DNA of 64,000 nucleotides from Pyronema omphalodes (Eukaryota > Ascomycota > Pezizomycetes > Pezizales > Pyronemataceae), in contig JAJJXM010000026.1 of NCBI GenBank assembly GCA_024516155.1, positions 1 to 64,000 on the forward strand. Direction: 5' to 3'. The notes under the pieces are model-generated. The model worked only from the letters and a program-made list of their open reading frames with translations. It had not been told where the DNA came from and searched no databases. The position numbers and the translations under genes were made by a program. How positions within the stretch are numbered: position 1 is the first letter of the stretch; each line of letters opens with the position of its first letter. Of the stretch, positions 1-9,565 are shown one piece after another.

Positions 1-490
1 AACAGCCTGATGGTTGGCTGTTTGCTTTCTTGAGCGTCCGTGGCTAGTTCACCAAGGGCGTTTCCAAACCTGAGAACTGAATTCATTGCTTGACTGGATG
101 AGTCTAACAATGGCTGTTTGGTTGAGTTCTCTGTCGATGTCGCCTTGTCGAATAACAACATCGTAGGCATTTTGCATAATGCCTGACATTTCTTGGTACA
201 GATTCTTGACGTTTTGCATATCGGTCTGTACAGAAACTCCTTCTTTTCTTCAGGGCTTCAATCAATGCCTGCACATCTTGTTCAGTTGTCTCCATCCTGT
301 CCACCATCTTGACGAACCATTCTGGAAGCTGGTCCCTGCTGACAGTGGTTCCCTGGCGAACTACAGCTTTACCAGCTGCAGAGAGTTGGTCCCATGATTG
401 AGGGCGATGGACTTCCACCATATCTCCCATGGAAACATCGTCATCGTGACGGGCTGCCGGGGATGCAGTGATTCTGCGGTAGGAGGACAT
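1..490 (-). pseudogene. gag N-terminal remnant, Ty3/gypsy element A (G1 family)
   Basis: This is the start of a structural gag gene on the minus strand, cut off by the window edge. Its first 80 or so residues match the N-terminus of the intact gag at 5527-7713, including the RPxSWD and PxWxxxMxRM blocks and a TTExD-type helix. After about residue 80 the frame breaks near position 250. The matching sequence (NLYQEM, then NAYDV, then SSNEF) continues in another frame, and a second shift lies near position 60. It is diverged from element B, so it is a separate copy and not a duplicate. The 491-599 leader also matches the leader of element B. It cannot make a normal Gag. Confidence 0.85.
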
Positions 491-599
491 TGCTGAGTAG
501 TAGGTGCTTTGTGAAATTGATCTTGCTTGCCCTAGAAGAGGGTCTTTTCGTTATCGTATCGATTAATAAACTTGGTAGCTTGTAGCCTTAAGTTTATAG

Positions 600-2008
600 T
601 GTGAACCTGGGCACAGCTTCGACTATGCAGAGGCTTATCCGATTGTATCTCAAGTGCTTCGTTCTCAGTGATGACAGACACTTCGTTCCCAAGAACAGAC
701 AGACACTTCGTTCCCAAGAACTAATAGAGCTTATCCAAAGATAAAGCTAGGAAGAGAATTAATCGATCACAGGCGGAATAAACTTAAGGGTTGTCTTCGG
801 AGGTATTCGTTGGTGTAAATAGGTATCGTTGCGTAGAGGATCAAATGGTTGATGATGGAGGAGAGAGAGGGAAGACAAGGGCTCTTTTATAGACTTTCGT
901 CTACAAGTTCGCCCAGACTTCCTAGGGAACCAATTTCCAAACTGAGCCTAGGAGATAAGACAAGAGTCATTTCTGAGACGCATCTGCTGATAGATTGCAT
1001 CATACGAAGTGCGTAATCATATTGATTACTTGCTTGCATGATGCTTGCTATCGTCAGACTAATCCTTGACATTCCTCTCTGTACTACCACACCTTCCAAT
1101 CAGGTGTCAGGGTTATGAGTCATATGGGAGAACAACTCCGCTTGACTGCATAATGCATGAACTCCTCTGACAAATAACATGTGAGTCATTTATCTTGTGA
1201 GTCGTGCTATCATAGATCTCCCTAGAGAATCTCGATTGCGAATGGAGGAATCTGACATCATAAGGCATCCATGCCCTACCGGAGTGGATCACTCCGACAC
1301 ATTCCTGTGTGAGGTCATTATGGCTCCACCTGCGCGCACTTGCGCGCAGCCACACCCTGGTGTGGATGCAAACGCCGAGCTGTTCCTTGGTTGGTAGTCA
1401 ATAGCCTAAGGGCGCGTCATATCGGTTCCACCAAACAGTTTCCTTGAGAGGGTTGCATGCGTATGGACGTCGTCTCATGCCTTAGCAATCTTGACCCTTG
1501 TCCATAGCCCCACTCCTGTTTGCCGACTAGACTCTGCCTTGTCTTCCTGGCTGACCATTCACCCAACTAAGTAACACCGGATGATTTCGTCGCACCGCTC
1601 TGCACATCCTTGGAACTCTCTTCCGATGCAGACCCCTTTGTAGCCGTCAACTTCCGAACACTCCTCAAGTATAAGGAGGTGTCCTTTCGTCTTCGTCTTC
1701 GTTCTCCATCAGCGTCGTCCGTAGTTGCTCAAGGGTAAGTCGACACCCATGAGGTAAGTGTTCCCCAATCTCTTCTCTTCTGAATCCTCCCAAACTGACA
1801 TTGTATGATAGTTGCGACGCCTCGGGCCGGGATCCTCGTGAGGTCCTATCGGAAAGTCACGAATCACGTGACGTGGCTTGTCGGAGCTCCTCTGGGGGTT
1901 CCGGCCCGGGATACTAATCTGACTATTCATTCTCTGTCGAGTTTGCCATATTCTCCATTGCGTTATATATGATACCAATTCTATCCTCACACATTTTAGG
2001 GTGTGACA
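600..2008 (-). repeat. LTR of gypsy element A (G1 family)
   Basis: The LTR is about 1.41 kb. Read on the minus strand it starts TGTCACACCCTA and ends CCCAGGTTCACA, the same termini as the copies at 7842-9220 and 42439-43848. On its inner side come a leader and gag, so it is the 5' LTR of element A. Its outer edge at 2008 falls inside the chromodomain start of element B pol. No purine tract precedes it there, which argues it is not the 3' LTR of B. It carries the family TATA-like TTATACC near 1675, the hairpin cluster and the ACGAAGTGT repeats. Confidence 0.85.
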
Positions 2009-5000
2009 GCTCATGATTTCATCAATGTCGTACTCCTCGCTTCCCTCAACATCGTCTGCTTCCCTAAGAATTTTATTTGGGTCTGGTGGAGCTCTTGTAC
2101 CGGTGTGGAAAGGCTCAAGTAGGGAAATATGAAAGACATTATGAATCTTCCATTTTCGTGGTAATGTGAGACGTAATGCTGTAGGGGATATGACTTTTTC
2201 GATTTGAAATGGACCATGAAGTTTGTGATCCAATTTATGTGATGGGCGTCTTGTTTTTATGTGTCGTCCATCGAGCATAACCAAGTCTCCAACTTGGTAA
2301 GTAGGTGCCTCCTTTCGTTGTAGGTCTGCATACTTTTTCATTCTTTCTTGTGCTTTCTGTAAGGATATCTTTGCTCCTTCGTGCACAGTATGCATCCAGT
2401 GGGCGTATGCTTTGCTGGCTGGATTTCGCACAGCAGTTGCAGTGGGGTTGCTGGCAATGGGGTTGTAACCGTAATTCGCATAGAAAGGTGAGAGTCCTGT
2501 AGCGGTGGTTACTGAGTTATTGTAGGCAAACTCTGCCATTGGCAACAAATCAACCCAATCGTCCATCTCATGATTGACAAAAGAGCGGAGGTAAGCTTCA
2601 ATTGTCTGGTTGAGTCGTTCCGTCTGTCCGTCGGTTTGAGGGTGGAACGCTGTGGACATTCTAGGCTTGATGGCTAGTGTCCCAAGAAATGCTTTCCAGG
2701 TCGTACTTGTGAACCTGGAGTCCCTATCCGAAATGATGTCTGTAGGCAGCCCATGTAATTTCCAAATTTCCTTAGCAAAGATTCTGACAAGGTCTGCAGT
2801 TGTCTTGCCGTCTTTTTGCAATGGTATGAAGTGGGCCATTTTCGAAAATCGATCAACTACTACCCAGAGTTGATCACATCCATTTGATTCCGGTAGGTCC
2901 GTAATAAAGTCCATGGCGATTGATTGCCATGGGGCATAAGGTAATTCCAAAGGTTGAAGTAATCCATACTTCAGGTGCCGTGCCTTTTTGTCTTTTTGAC
3001 ATTCCATACAACTCCTAACATAGTTTATTATTCCTTCTTCCATCTTCGGCCACCAGAAGTTCCTTCGAATTAGTTCAATAGTTTTATCTTGTCCGAAGTG
3101 ACCTGCAATTTTAGAGTCATGTTCGGATTCAAGAACTGTATTTACCAAATCCTTTGGTACCCATAGTTTTTCTTTTCGATAGAGAATGCCATCTTCTATC
3201 GTCAGTGGTTCTTTGATTTTCTTTGTTGCCTCCACGTAAATGTGATCCAATTTTCCAGTTTCCTTGACCATCTTCAAAAATTCTGCAGACCATTTAACCA
3301 AGGGAATAGAGGAAAGACGTGCTGAAGAAATAATGAAAGAAGTTCCTTCTCCAGCTGTGCTGATTGACGAAATCGATGCAAAATGATTCTTATGTAGGAT
3401 CGTCGTAATCGGCTGATCTTCACCTCCCCCCTTTTCAGGGCGGAACTCCGGACGCCTAGATAGAGCATCAGGTTTCCCATTCTTAACCCCAGGTCTGTAA
3501 TAAATTTTGAAGTCAACGCCAGCAAGCTCTTGAGCCCATCTAGCTTGACGTCGATTGAGTACTTTTGTTGTTGTAAAATACTCAAGGTTTTGGTGGTCGC
3601 TGTAAACCTCCACAGTAAACATTGCTCCTTCAAGATATCTCCTCCATACTTTAAATGAGTCCACAATAGCTAATAGCTCTTTGTCGTGAATCTCATAATT
3701 TATCTCAGCAGGAGAGAACTTTCTTGAATGGAAAGCAATTGGATGCAACTTTCCATCATCCCCTTTCTGGGACAGAACTGCGCCTAAAGCAAAATCCGAA
3801 GCATCAGTCTCAACTATACAAACCTTTCTTGGATCAAAGTGACGCAAGATTGGTGCTGTTGTAAATCGATTCTTCAGTTCGTCAAATGCTAATTCCATTG
3901 CAACAGTCCATTCCCATTTCTTCGGATCGCCTTTCGTAGATTCTGTAAGAGGACGACATATTCTTGAGAAGTCCTTAATGAATCTCCGATAGAAGTTAGC
4001 GAATCCAAGAAAACCTTGTACTTCCTTCAAGGACTTTGGGGGTTCCCATATAAGGACGGTTTCCACCTTGTCCTTAGCCATTTCAATCCCATTTTCACTT
4101 ATTATATATCCCAGAAATTCCACTTTCCTTTGTCCCCAGACACATTTTTCCGGTGATATAACCAACCCATTTTCTTCCAACCTTTTTAATACTTCTTTTA
4201 CCAACTCATCATGCTTTTCTTCCGTCTCCGCATAGATGAGTACATCATCAATATATGCAATAACTCCTTGATCCAACATGTCCCTAAAGATATGATTCAT
4301 CATATCTTGGAATGTGGCCGGAGCATTGCTCAACCCAAATGGCATTACCAGAAATTCATATAACCCATATCGGCACCTAAAAGCCGTTTTCCATTCATCT
4401 CCTTCTTTTATTCTTATCAGATGGTATCCATTCTTCAGATCCATCTTTGTAAATATTTTGGCTCCTCGCACTCTGTCTTGTAATTCTGACATGAGTGGGA
4501 GCGGGTATCGGTTGGCAATTGTAATTTTATTGATGCCCCGATAGTCAACACATAACCGAAGACCTCTGCCATGGGCCTTAGGGACGAAGAGAATAGGAGC
4601 TGCTGCCGGTGACTTGGAAGGTCTGATTTTCCCAGTACGCAGCATATCTTTTAACCATTCTCTTAATGTCTCGAGCTCAACTTCGTTAAGAGCATAGACA
4701 GGTCCCCAGGGAGGAGTTTCTCCTTCTTTAAGGTCAATTGCGTGGTCGTATGGTTTGTGTTCGGGAAGCCTATCTGCTGCTTCCTTTGTCATAATATTGA
4801 TCCAGCCACGAAACTTCTCAGGGACTTGTTGAAGTGCCTCTGATAATTCTTCTGTGGTGGATACGGATGAGATGTGGCCTAAGATTAAGGCCTCTGGGTG
4901 GTCGAGTACATGTTTGTCGACCTGGAGGGAGAAGGCACTGGCCTGCGCCCTAGTGCATTTCTCTTTGCAACGTGAGGAGGTAAATGAGATCTGGTTCTGA

Positions 5001-5569
5001 TCTCCCCACAGGTTGCAGGGCTGATGTTGTGCCATCCACCAATATGGAAGGATAGCATCACAGTCGCTATCAAGTGGTGCTACTTCGAATGATTCTGCAG
5101 CAAAGTGGCTCTTATGCTGCAGTAGAAATGGAACCGTAAAGAATACTCCTGCTCCAGCAACTATTTCATTGTTGAAGTTGCGAATTTGGAGGGGAGTGTC
5201 TCTTTTGACGGTTGGAATCTTGAATTTGTGGACAAAAGTTTTGTCCAGGAGGGCAGCAGTAGAGCCTGTATCTAAGAGGACTCTTACTGTGCGTTGCTGA
5301 TTTTTGGACCAATTGAGAACCATATTAATTATTGGTCTCGGTCCATGATGAGGAGGAGTAGGTGCCAATTCCTTAGTTCCTGGAATTGCATCTCCGTTGT
5401 CCGATCGTCGACTCTTAGTCCTGGTCGACTCAAGGCTGTCCGTTGTTTTCCGTTTTGTTCCTGCACATTTCCCAATTAATGCGTCTGTATCCATTTCCTC
5501 CTCGGGTGACGCCTCCCTAGAGGACTTTAAAAATCCGATTCCATGTTTTGATCTTCCTCCAATTCCCAT
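1709..5569 (-). CDS. pol: Pol polyprotein of gypsy element B (protease, RT, RNase H, integrase)
   Basis: A 1286-codon frame. An aspartic protease with LLDTGSTA sits near residue 100. The RT has PFGLSNAPATFQ and the catalytic YIDD near residue 437. RNase H shows VETDASDFALGA and YSDHQNLEYF, with NGKPDALSRR after it. The integrase has an HHCC finger (HDSKIAGH, CMEC) and DDE residues in MDFITDLP, ISDRDSRF and QTDGQTERLN near 886, 947 and 984, then a GPY/F-like segment. The chromodomain begins (EEYDIDEI) and is cut at 2008; the last 100 or so residues are read from the LTR of element A and are spurious. It overlaps gag by 43 nt in the -1 frame, so it probably needs frameshifting. Confidence 0.93.
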   Translation of the reverse strand: MGIGGRSKHGIGFLKSSREASPEEEMDTDALIGKCAGTKRKTTDSLESTRTKSRRSDNGDAIPGTKELAPTPPHHGPRPIINMVLNWSKNQQRTVRVLLDTGSTAALLDKTFVHKFKIPTVKRDTPLQIRNFNNEIVAGAGVFFTVPFLLQHKSHFAAESFEVAPLDSDCDAILPYWWMAQHQPCNLWGDQNQISFTSSRCKEKCTRAQASAFSLQVDKHVLDHPEALILGHISSVSTTEELSEALQQVPEKFRGWINIMTKEAADRLPEHKPYDHAIDLKEGETPPWGPVYALNEVELETLREWLKDMLRTGKIRPSKSPAAAPILFVPKAHGRGLRLCVDYRGINKITIANRYPLPLMSELQDRVRGAKIFTKMDLKNGYHLIRIKEGDEWKTAFRCRYGLYEFLVMPFGLSNAPATFQDMMNHIFRDMLDQGVIAYIDDVLIYAETEEKHDELVKEVLKRLEENGLVISPEKCVWGQRKVEFLGYIISENGIEMAKDKVETVLIWEPPKSLKEVQGFLGFANFYRRFIKDFSRICRPLTESTKGDPKKWEWTVAMELAFDELKNRFTTAPILRHFDPRKVCIVETDASDFALGAVLSQKGDDGKLHPIAFHSRKFSPAEINYEIHDKELLAIVDSFKVWRRYLEGAMFTVEVYSDHQNLEYFTTTKVLNRRQARWAQELAGVDFKIYYRPGVKNGKPDALSRRPEFRPEKGGGEDQPITTILHKNHFASISSISTAGEGTSFIISSARLSSIPLVKWSAEFLKMVKETGKLDHIYVEATKKIKEPLTIEDGILYRKEKLWVPKDLVNTVLESEHDSKIAGHFGQDKTIELIRRNFWWPKMEEGIINYVRSCMECQKDKKARHLKYGLLQPLELPYAPWQSIAMDFITDLPESNGCDQLWVVVDRFSKMAHFIPLQKDGKTTADLVRIFAKEIWKLHGLPTDIISDRDSRFTSTTWKAFLGTLAIKPRMSTAFHPQTDGQTERLNQTIEAYLRSFVNHEMDDWVDLLPMAEFAYNNSVTTATGLSPFYANYGYNPIASNPTATAVRNPASKAYAHWMHTVHEGAKISLQKAQERMKKYADLQRKEAPTYQVGDLVMLDGRHIKTRRPSHKLDHKLHGPFQIEKVISPTALRLTLPRKWKIHNVFHISLLEPFHTGTRAPPDPNKILREADDVEGSEEYDIDEIMSCHTLKCVRIELVSYITQWRIWQTRQRMNSQISIPGRNPQRSSDKPRHVIRDFPIGPHEDPGPRRRNYHTMSVWEDSEEKRLGNTYLMGVDLPLSNYGRR
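5526..5536 (-). other. Candidate -1 ribosomal frameshift site at gag stop
   Basis: The minus strand reads GGATTTTTAAAG, with gag codons GAT TTT TAA. A slip back by one on the five-T run at the last sense codon reads TTA AAG TCC and enters the pol frame (LKSSREAS). Pol has no good independent start, and its first ATG lies inside gag. The frame relationship is seen directly; that slippage occurs is inference. A classic X XXY YYZ heptamer is not perfect here. Confidence 0.5.
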
Positions 5570-7713
5570 ATCCTTGGCTGCGCATCAGGCATATCCATAT
5601 CTTCATTATCTTGCCTTACTGCAGCAGTTTTAGCCTTCTTCTTTTCTTTAGGCTTTTCTTGTTCCTCAATTCCATCATCATCACGCTTCCTCTTCCCTGA
5701 AGAAGCTACCTTTCCATCCTTTGTCAACTCAGTTCCCCCAACTGTCTTTTTTGCGTAACAGTCATACATCTTGTGCCCAGAACGACCGCAACGCCAACAG
5801 TCTGCCTTTTCCTTCTTGTGTTTGTCAATTTCTGCTTGGGGAACTCCTTGTAGGGCCTCCCTTCCTGAGGCATATACCGCCGGTTTCTCTGATTTCTTTC
5901 CAGCAAAAACTTTCTTATCCTTCTTCTCCTTAAACTTGTCTTTTTGCTGCTCCTGCCGAGGGCGCACAGTTTCCTTATGCTTATTTTTATCCTTGGTACG
6001 ATCCTCTCGTACCTCTAGAGTCCTCTTCTTTGAACCCTTCAATTCTTCGTCCAATTCTTCAACAACATGCGCAGCATCCTTTACTGCATCAATCATTTCT
6101 TCGTCATCAGTTGGGATTCCACCACATCTCTGATAAACCATCTTCTTAATTGCAGGTGTCATCGCCTCCCAGATGACATTCCTATACATGGGGCCAATTG
6201 CCCCTACTCTCATATTAAGATCCTCCAATTTGGTGATATAATCGTCAATGTCTCCGTCGTATTGCAGTTCGGTGATTCTTTTGACGTCTTTCTGGGCCTC
6301 TCGCCTATCCTCAAATCTAGTCTCAATTGCACTTGAAAATGCAACCCAAGTATCCCTTAATCCTTGTCGTTGAATATTTTTCCTTCTTTCTTGGTGCCAG
6401 CTCAATGCCTTATGTGTGAGCAAGCTTCCAACCCACTTAACCTGATCGTCTTCATCTGGAAATGTTTTTGTATAAGTTTCAATATAATCCTTAACCGACA
6501 TCCACCATGTTCTGAACAATGTTTTATCTTTCCCACTAAAAAACTGTGGTGCTTTCATTTCAGGCATCTTGGGCCTTTTCGGTCCAACAGGTTCTGATTG
6601 TTGCAATTTTTTAACCAGTGACTCTAAGAATGCCTCTGTTGCATTCTTTGCTTCTGGGTTTTTCTCTTTCTGTTTTTCTTTGCGCTCCTGGCGCTTTCTT
6701 TCCAATGCTTTTCTGATGTACTCATCATCTGAGTCTTCGTCGTCTGAAGGGTCAGATGGGGGTGGTGGAGGTGGCGGAATTCTACCACCAGGTGGCTTTC
6801 CTCCACCATTTCCTTGACCGATGTCAGGAGACCCATCCTCTGATGGTGGTAACGGGAATTCTGGCGCTCTGCCAAGGGAAGGGGGTTTGGGGGTCATTTC
6901 CTCATGCATAGCCTCAGTAAGAGACTTAGCATCAAAGTTTTCCTTCTTCTGAATTTTAGACATAACAAGGCTGATGACCTTGTTGACCAACTCCAATTTC
7001 TCCTCCTCCCTTTGTTCCTCATAGTCGAGTAGGCGCTGTTGATGTGTTTCTTCTGCCACGCAGAGAGCTTCAATCCGCCTGTCCCGTTGCTCATCGTCCT
7101 GTTGTCTGATGGCATCCCGAGTGTTTTTCTCGAAAGCCCATCTTTCAATTTCTCTGTTAATTTCCCTCTGCCTCTGAGCAAAGGCTTCAAGAATGGCATT
7201 CGTTGTTTGAATGCCCTGATTCAACCTCTCAGCAGCTGCTTGATTCGCTGCTTCCTTTGACTTTGCATCTGTAGCAAGGTCTCCAATTGTCTTCCACACT
7301 TGCCCAGCAAATTCATTACTGGCTTGAACTAGCCGCGTAACAGTTTCGAGGTTAACCTCCTGGTCCAAGTTCCCCTTTTTTGCCAAAATATCGTAGGCCT
7401 TCTGCATGCCTTGGGCCATCTCCTGGTATAACCCCTTCATCTGCTGCAACTGTTCATTCATTGCAGCCCCTTCTCCGGCTGCCTCAATCAACTTCCTGAT
7501 ATCTCCTTCTGTAGCATCCATCCTTTCCATCATTAAAACTACCCATTGCGGAACATCGCTTGTGTTGATCGTTGTTCCGTGATGGACCCTTGCTGGTCCC
7601 CGAGTAGTAACCTCATCCCATGAACGAGGACGGCTAATGCTGATGGTGTTGCCCATAGGAGCATCGAGGCCATCATCGTGACCGGCAGGTCCAGCGATTC
7701 TGCGTGAGGCCAT
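5527..7713 (-). CDS. gag: Gag of gypsy element B
   Basis: A 728-codon open frame encoding the capsid and nucleocapsid precursor. The N-terminus has the SWDEV and VPQWVVLMMERM blocks shared with element A. A long charged coiled coil runs about residues 160-270. A polyproline and acidic linker follows near 320-345. The retrotransposon Gag core (KAPQFFSGKDKTLFRTWW onward) starts near 390 and runs to about 570. A CCHC zinc knuckle CWRCGRSGHKMYDC sits near 650, followed by a Lys/Glu-rich tail. It is longer than most Ty3 Gags because of the coiled coil. The start is supported by the matching MSSYRRI start of element A. It ends at the TAA of the T-run frameshift candidate. Confidence 0.92.
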   Translation of the reverse strand: MASRRIAGPAGHDDGLDAPMGNTISISRPRSWDEVTTRGPARVHHGTTINTSDVPQWVVLMMERMDATEGDIRKLIEAAGEGAAMNEQLQQMKGLYQEMAQGMQKAYDILAKKGNLDQEVNLETVTRLVQASNEFAGQVWKTIGDLATDAKSKEAANQAAAERLNQGIQTTNAILEAFAQRQREINREIERWAFEKNTRDAIRQQDDEQRDRRIEALCVAEETHQQRLLDYEEQREEEKLELVNKVISLVMSKIQKKENFDAKSLTEAMHEEMTPKPPSLGRAPEFPLPPSEDGSPDIGQGNGGGKPPGGRIPPPPPPPSDPSDDEDSDDEYIRKALERKRQERKEKQKEKNPEAKNATEAFLESLVKKLQQSEPVGPKRPKMPEMKAPQFFSGKDKTLFRTWWMSVKDYIETYTKTFPDEDDQVKWVGSLLTHKALSWHQERRKNIQRQGLRDTWVAFSSAIETRFEDRREAQKDVKRITELQYDGDIDDYITKLEDLNMRVGAIGPMYRNVIWEAMTPAIKKMVYQRCGGIPTDDEEMIDAVKDAAHVVEELDEELKGSKKRTLEVREDRTKDKNKHKETVRPRQEQQKDKFKEKKDKKVFAGKKSEKPAVYASGREALQGVPQAEIDKHKKEKADCWRCGRSGHKMYDCYAKKTVGGTELTKDGKVASSGKRKRDDDGIEEQEKPKEKKKAKTAAVRQDNEDMDMPDAQPRIWELEEDQNMESDF

Positions 7714-7841
7714 TTCTTGTTGATTGGATTGCTCTGTAATTCGTTTTTTGGAGGGTTTGGATTGTCGTATTGCCCTAGAAGAGGGTCTTCCGTATGCGTG
7801 TCGATTAATAAACTTGGTAGCTTGTAGCCTTAAGTTTATAG

Positions 7842-9220
7842 TGTGAACCTGGGCACAGTCCTAACTATGCAGAGGCTTTTCCGGTTGTATCTCAAGTATT
7901 CTGCCCTAGCGTAGACAGACACTTCGTTCTTAAGAACTAATAGAACTTATTCAAAAGATAAGCTAGGAAGAGAATTAACCGATCACAGGCCGAATAAACT
8001 TAAGGGTCGTCTTCGGAGGTAATTGTTGGTGTAGATAGTGTATCGTCGCGTAGAGGATCAATGGAAGATGATGGAGGAGACAGAGGGAAGACATAGGGTC
8101 TTTTATAGACTTTCGTCTACAAGTTCGCCCAGCCTTCCTTGGGGAACCAACTGCCAAACTGAGCTTAGGAGATAAGACATGGGTCAAAGCTGTGACGCAT
8201 CTGCTGAGGCTTGCATTATCCTAAGCGCGCAATTAAATTAATTGCTCACTTGCATAATGCTCGCCCTGGTCAGATTAATCCTTGACATAGCTCACCGTAC
8301 TACCACACCTTCCAATGAGGTGCTGGGGTTATGAGTCACACCGGAGGGCAACTCCGTCTGACTGCATTATGCATGAACTCTTGTGATAATGACGCATGAG
8401 TCATTTATCGGATGAGTCGCGCCATCATAGATCTCCCTAGAGAATCTCGATTGCAAGTAGAGGTCACTGACATCATAAGGCATCCTGATGCCCTACCGGA
8501 GTGGATCACTCCGTCACATTCCTGTGTGATGTCATATGTGCCCCACCTGCGCGCACTTGCGCGCAGCCACACCCTGGTGTGGATGCAAACGCCGTCTTGT
8601 TCCAAGTTGGCAGCTCTAGGCGTAAGGACGCGTCATATCAGTTCCATCAAACAGGTTTCCTGAGTGGAGTTCCCTGCTGGATGTCGTCTCATGCTAATGC
8701 ACTGTTGACCCTTGTCCTGCATTCCACTCCTGTTTGCTGACTAGACTCTGCCTTATCTCTTCGCCCAGCTGTCCACCCAACTCGTAACACCGGATGACAC
8801 TCTTGCGCCGCATCTGCATCTTCTTCCTGTTCCTATGCAGCCCCTATTGTAGCCGTGTATTGCCGAATACTCCTCAGGTATAAGGAGGTGACCTTTCGTC
8901 GTCTTCTTCGTTCTCCATCAGCGTCGTTCGTAGTTGTCTCAAGGGTAAGTCGACACCCTTGAGGTAAGTGTTCCTTTCCCCTTCTCCGTCCTGAATCCTC
9001 CCAAACTGACAGTGAATAATAGTTTCGACGCCTCGGGCCGGGATCCTCGTGAGGTCCTATCGGAAAGTCACGCATCACGTGACGTGGCTAGCCGGAGCTC
9101 CCCTGGGGGTTCCGGCCCGGGATACTAACCTAATTATTCATTCTCCTGTCGAGTTTGCCATATTCTCCATAGCGTTATATATGATACCTATTCTATTCTC
9201 ACACATTATAGGGTGTGACA
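7842..9220 (-). repeat. 5' LTR of gypsy element B (G1 family)
   Basis: About 1.38 kb, with minus-strand termini TGTCACACCCTATA and CCCAGGTTCACA. The sequence just inside (CTATAAACTTAAGG) is where a primer binding site should be; I cannot assign a tRNA to it. It differs from the LTR at 600-2008 at many scattered sites and small indels, which supports two separate insertions. It contains the conserved TTATACC box flanked by CTCCT and AGGAG arms near 8880. Confidence 0.88.
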
Positions 9221-9565
9221 GCCCAATACCCCTCCCGCTTGTGCTCATGCCCCCTTCACCCTCCGCAATCCCCCAAACATCTCATTCTCTCGTGCCCCTA
9301 CTTCACTTCCCAACGGACCGAACTGCGACGTACACTGAAAATCCCACGACGACGACACCTCACACTACCGACAATCTTACATACCACCGCCGGAACCAAA
9401 GCACTGTCCGCTATGATCTCAGAGACCAAGATAGCGACTGCGGAGTGGGCTCACGCAAGGTTAAGTAAACTCCCCGCTGAGGAGGACACATCTGCTACGC
9501 TGACAACAGACTGGGGGACGCTGCTGGACCTGACGGACGAGCACGCGGTTACCTCTAATAATTAA
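9221..9565 (+). pseudogene. LINE ORF2 C-terminal fragment
   Basis: About 114 codons of ORF2 after the RNase H domain. A cysteine/histidine cluster CSCPLHPPQSPKHLILSC is followed by GTKALSAMISETKIATAEW and AHARLSK, matching the C-terminus of LINE D (22753 region) and the tail of LINE J. This C-terminal knuckle is usual in Tad- and I-group ORF2 proteins. The 5' side is removed by the gypsy LTR. An upstream ATG in the LTR extends the open frame by two codons only by chance. Confidence 0.82.

Larger units (their letters stand above)
2009..9220 (-). mobile_element. Ty3/gypsy LTR retrotransposon B (G1 family), 3' end lost from view
   Basis: The minus-strand order is 5' LTR (7842-9220), leader, gag (5527-7713) and pol (from 5569), reaching the start of a chromodomain at about 2009. 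There the LTR of element A begins, so the rest of the chromodomain and the 3' LTR must lie outside the window to the left. Gag and pol are open, unlike almost every other element here, so this is among the youngest insertions. On its right the LTR abuts a LINE ORF2 at 9221 with flank GCCCA; the partner duplication cannot be checked. Confidence 0.85.

Noticed and set aside
1709..2008. C-terminal 100 residues of B pol as a novel domain
   Set aside because: They are translated from the LTR of element A, including its terminal TGTCACACC, and have no relation to Pol.
7820..7842. Assigning a tRNA primer to the G1 primer binding site
   Set aside because: The sequence next to the LTR (CTATAAACTTAAGG) does not match a tRNA 3' end I can name with confidence.
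1..9220. Tandem gypsy array with one shared LTR (LTR-gag-pol-LTR-gag)
   Set aside because: Less likely than nesting, because the LTR at 2008 interrupts the chromodomain and has no purine tract before it. It cannot be excluded without the sequence to the left.
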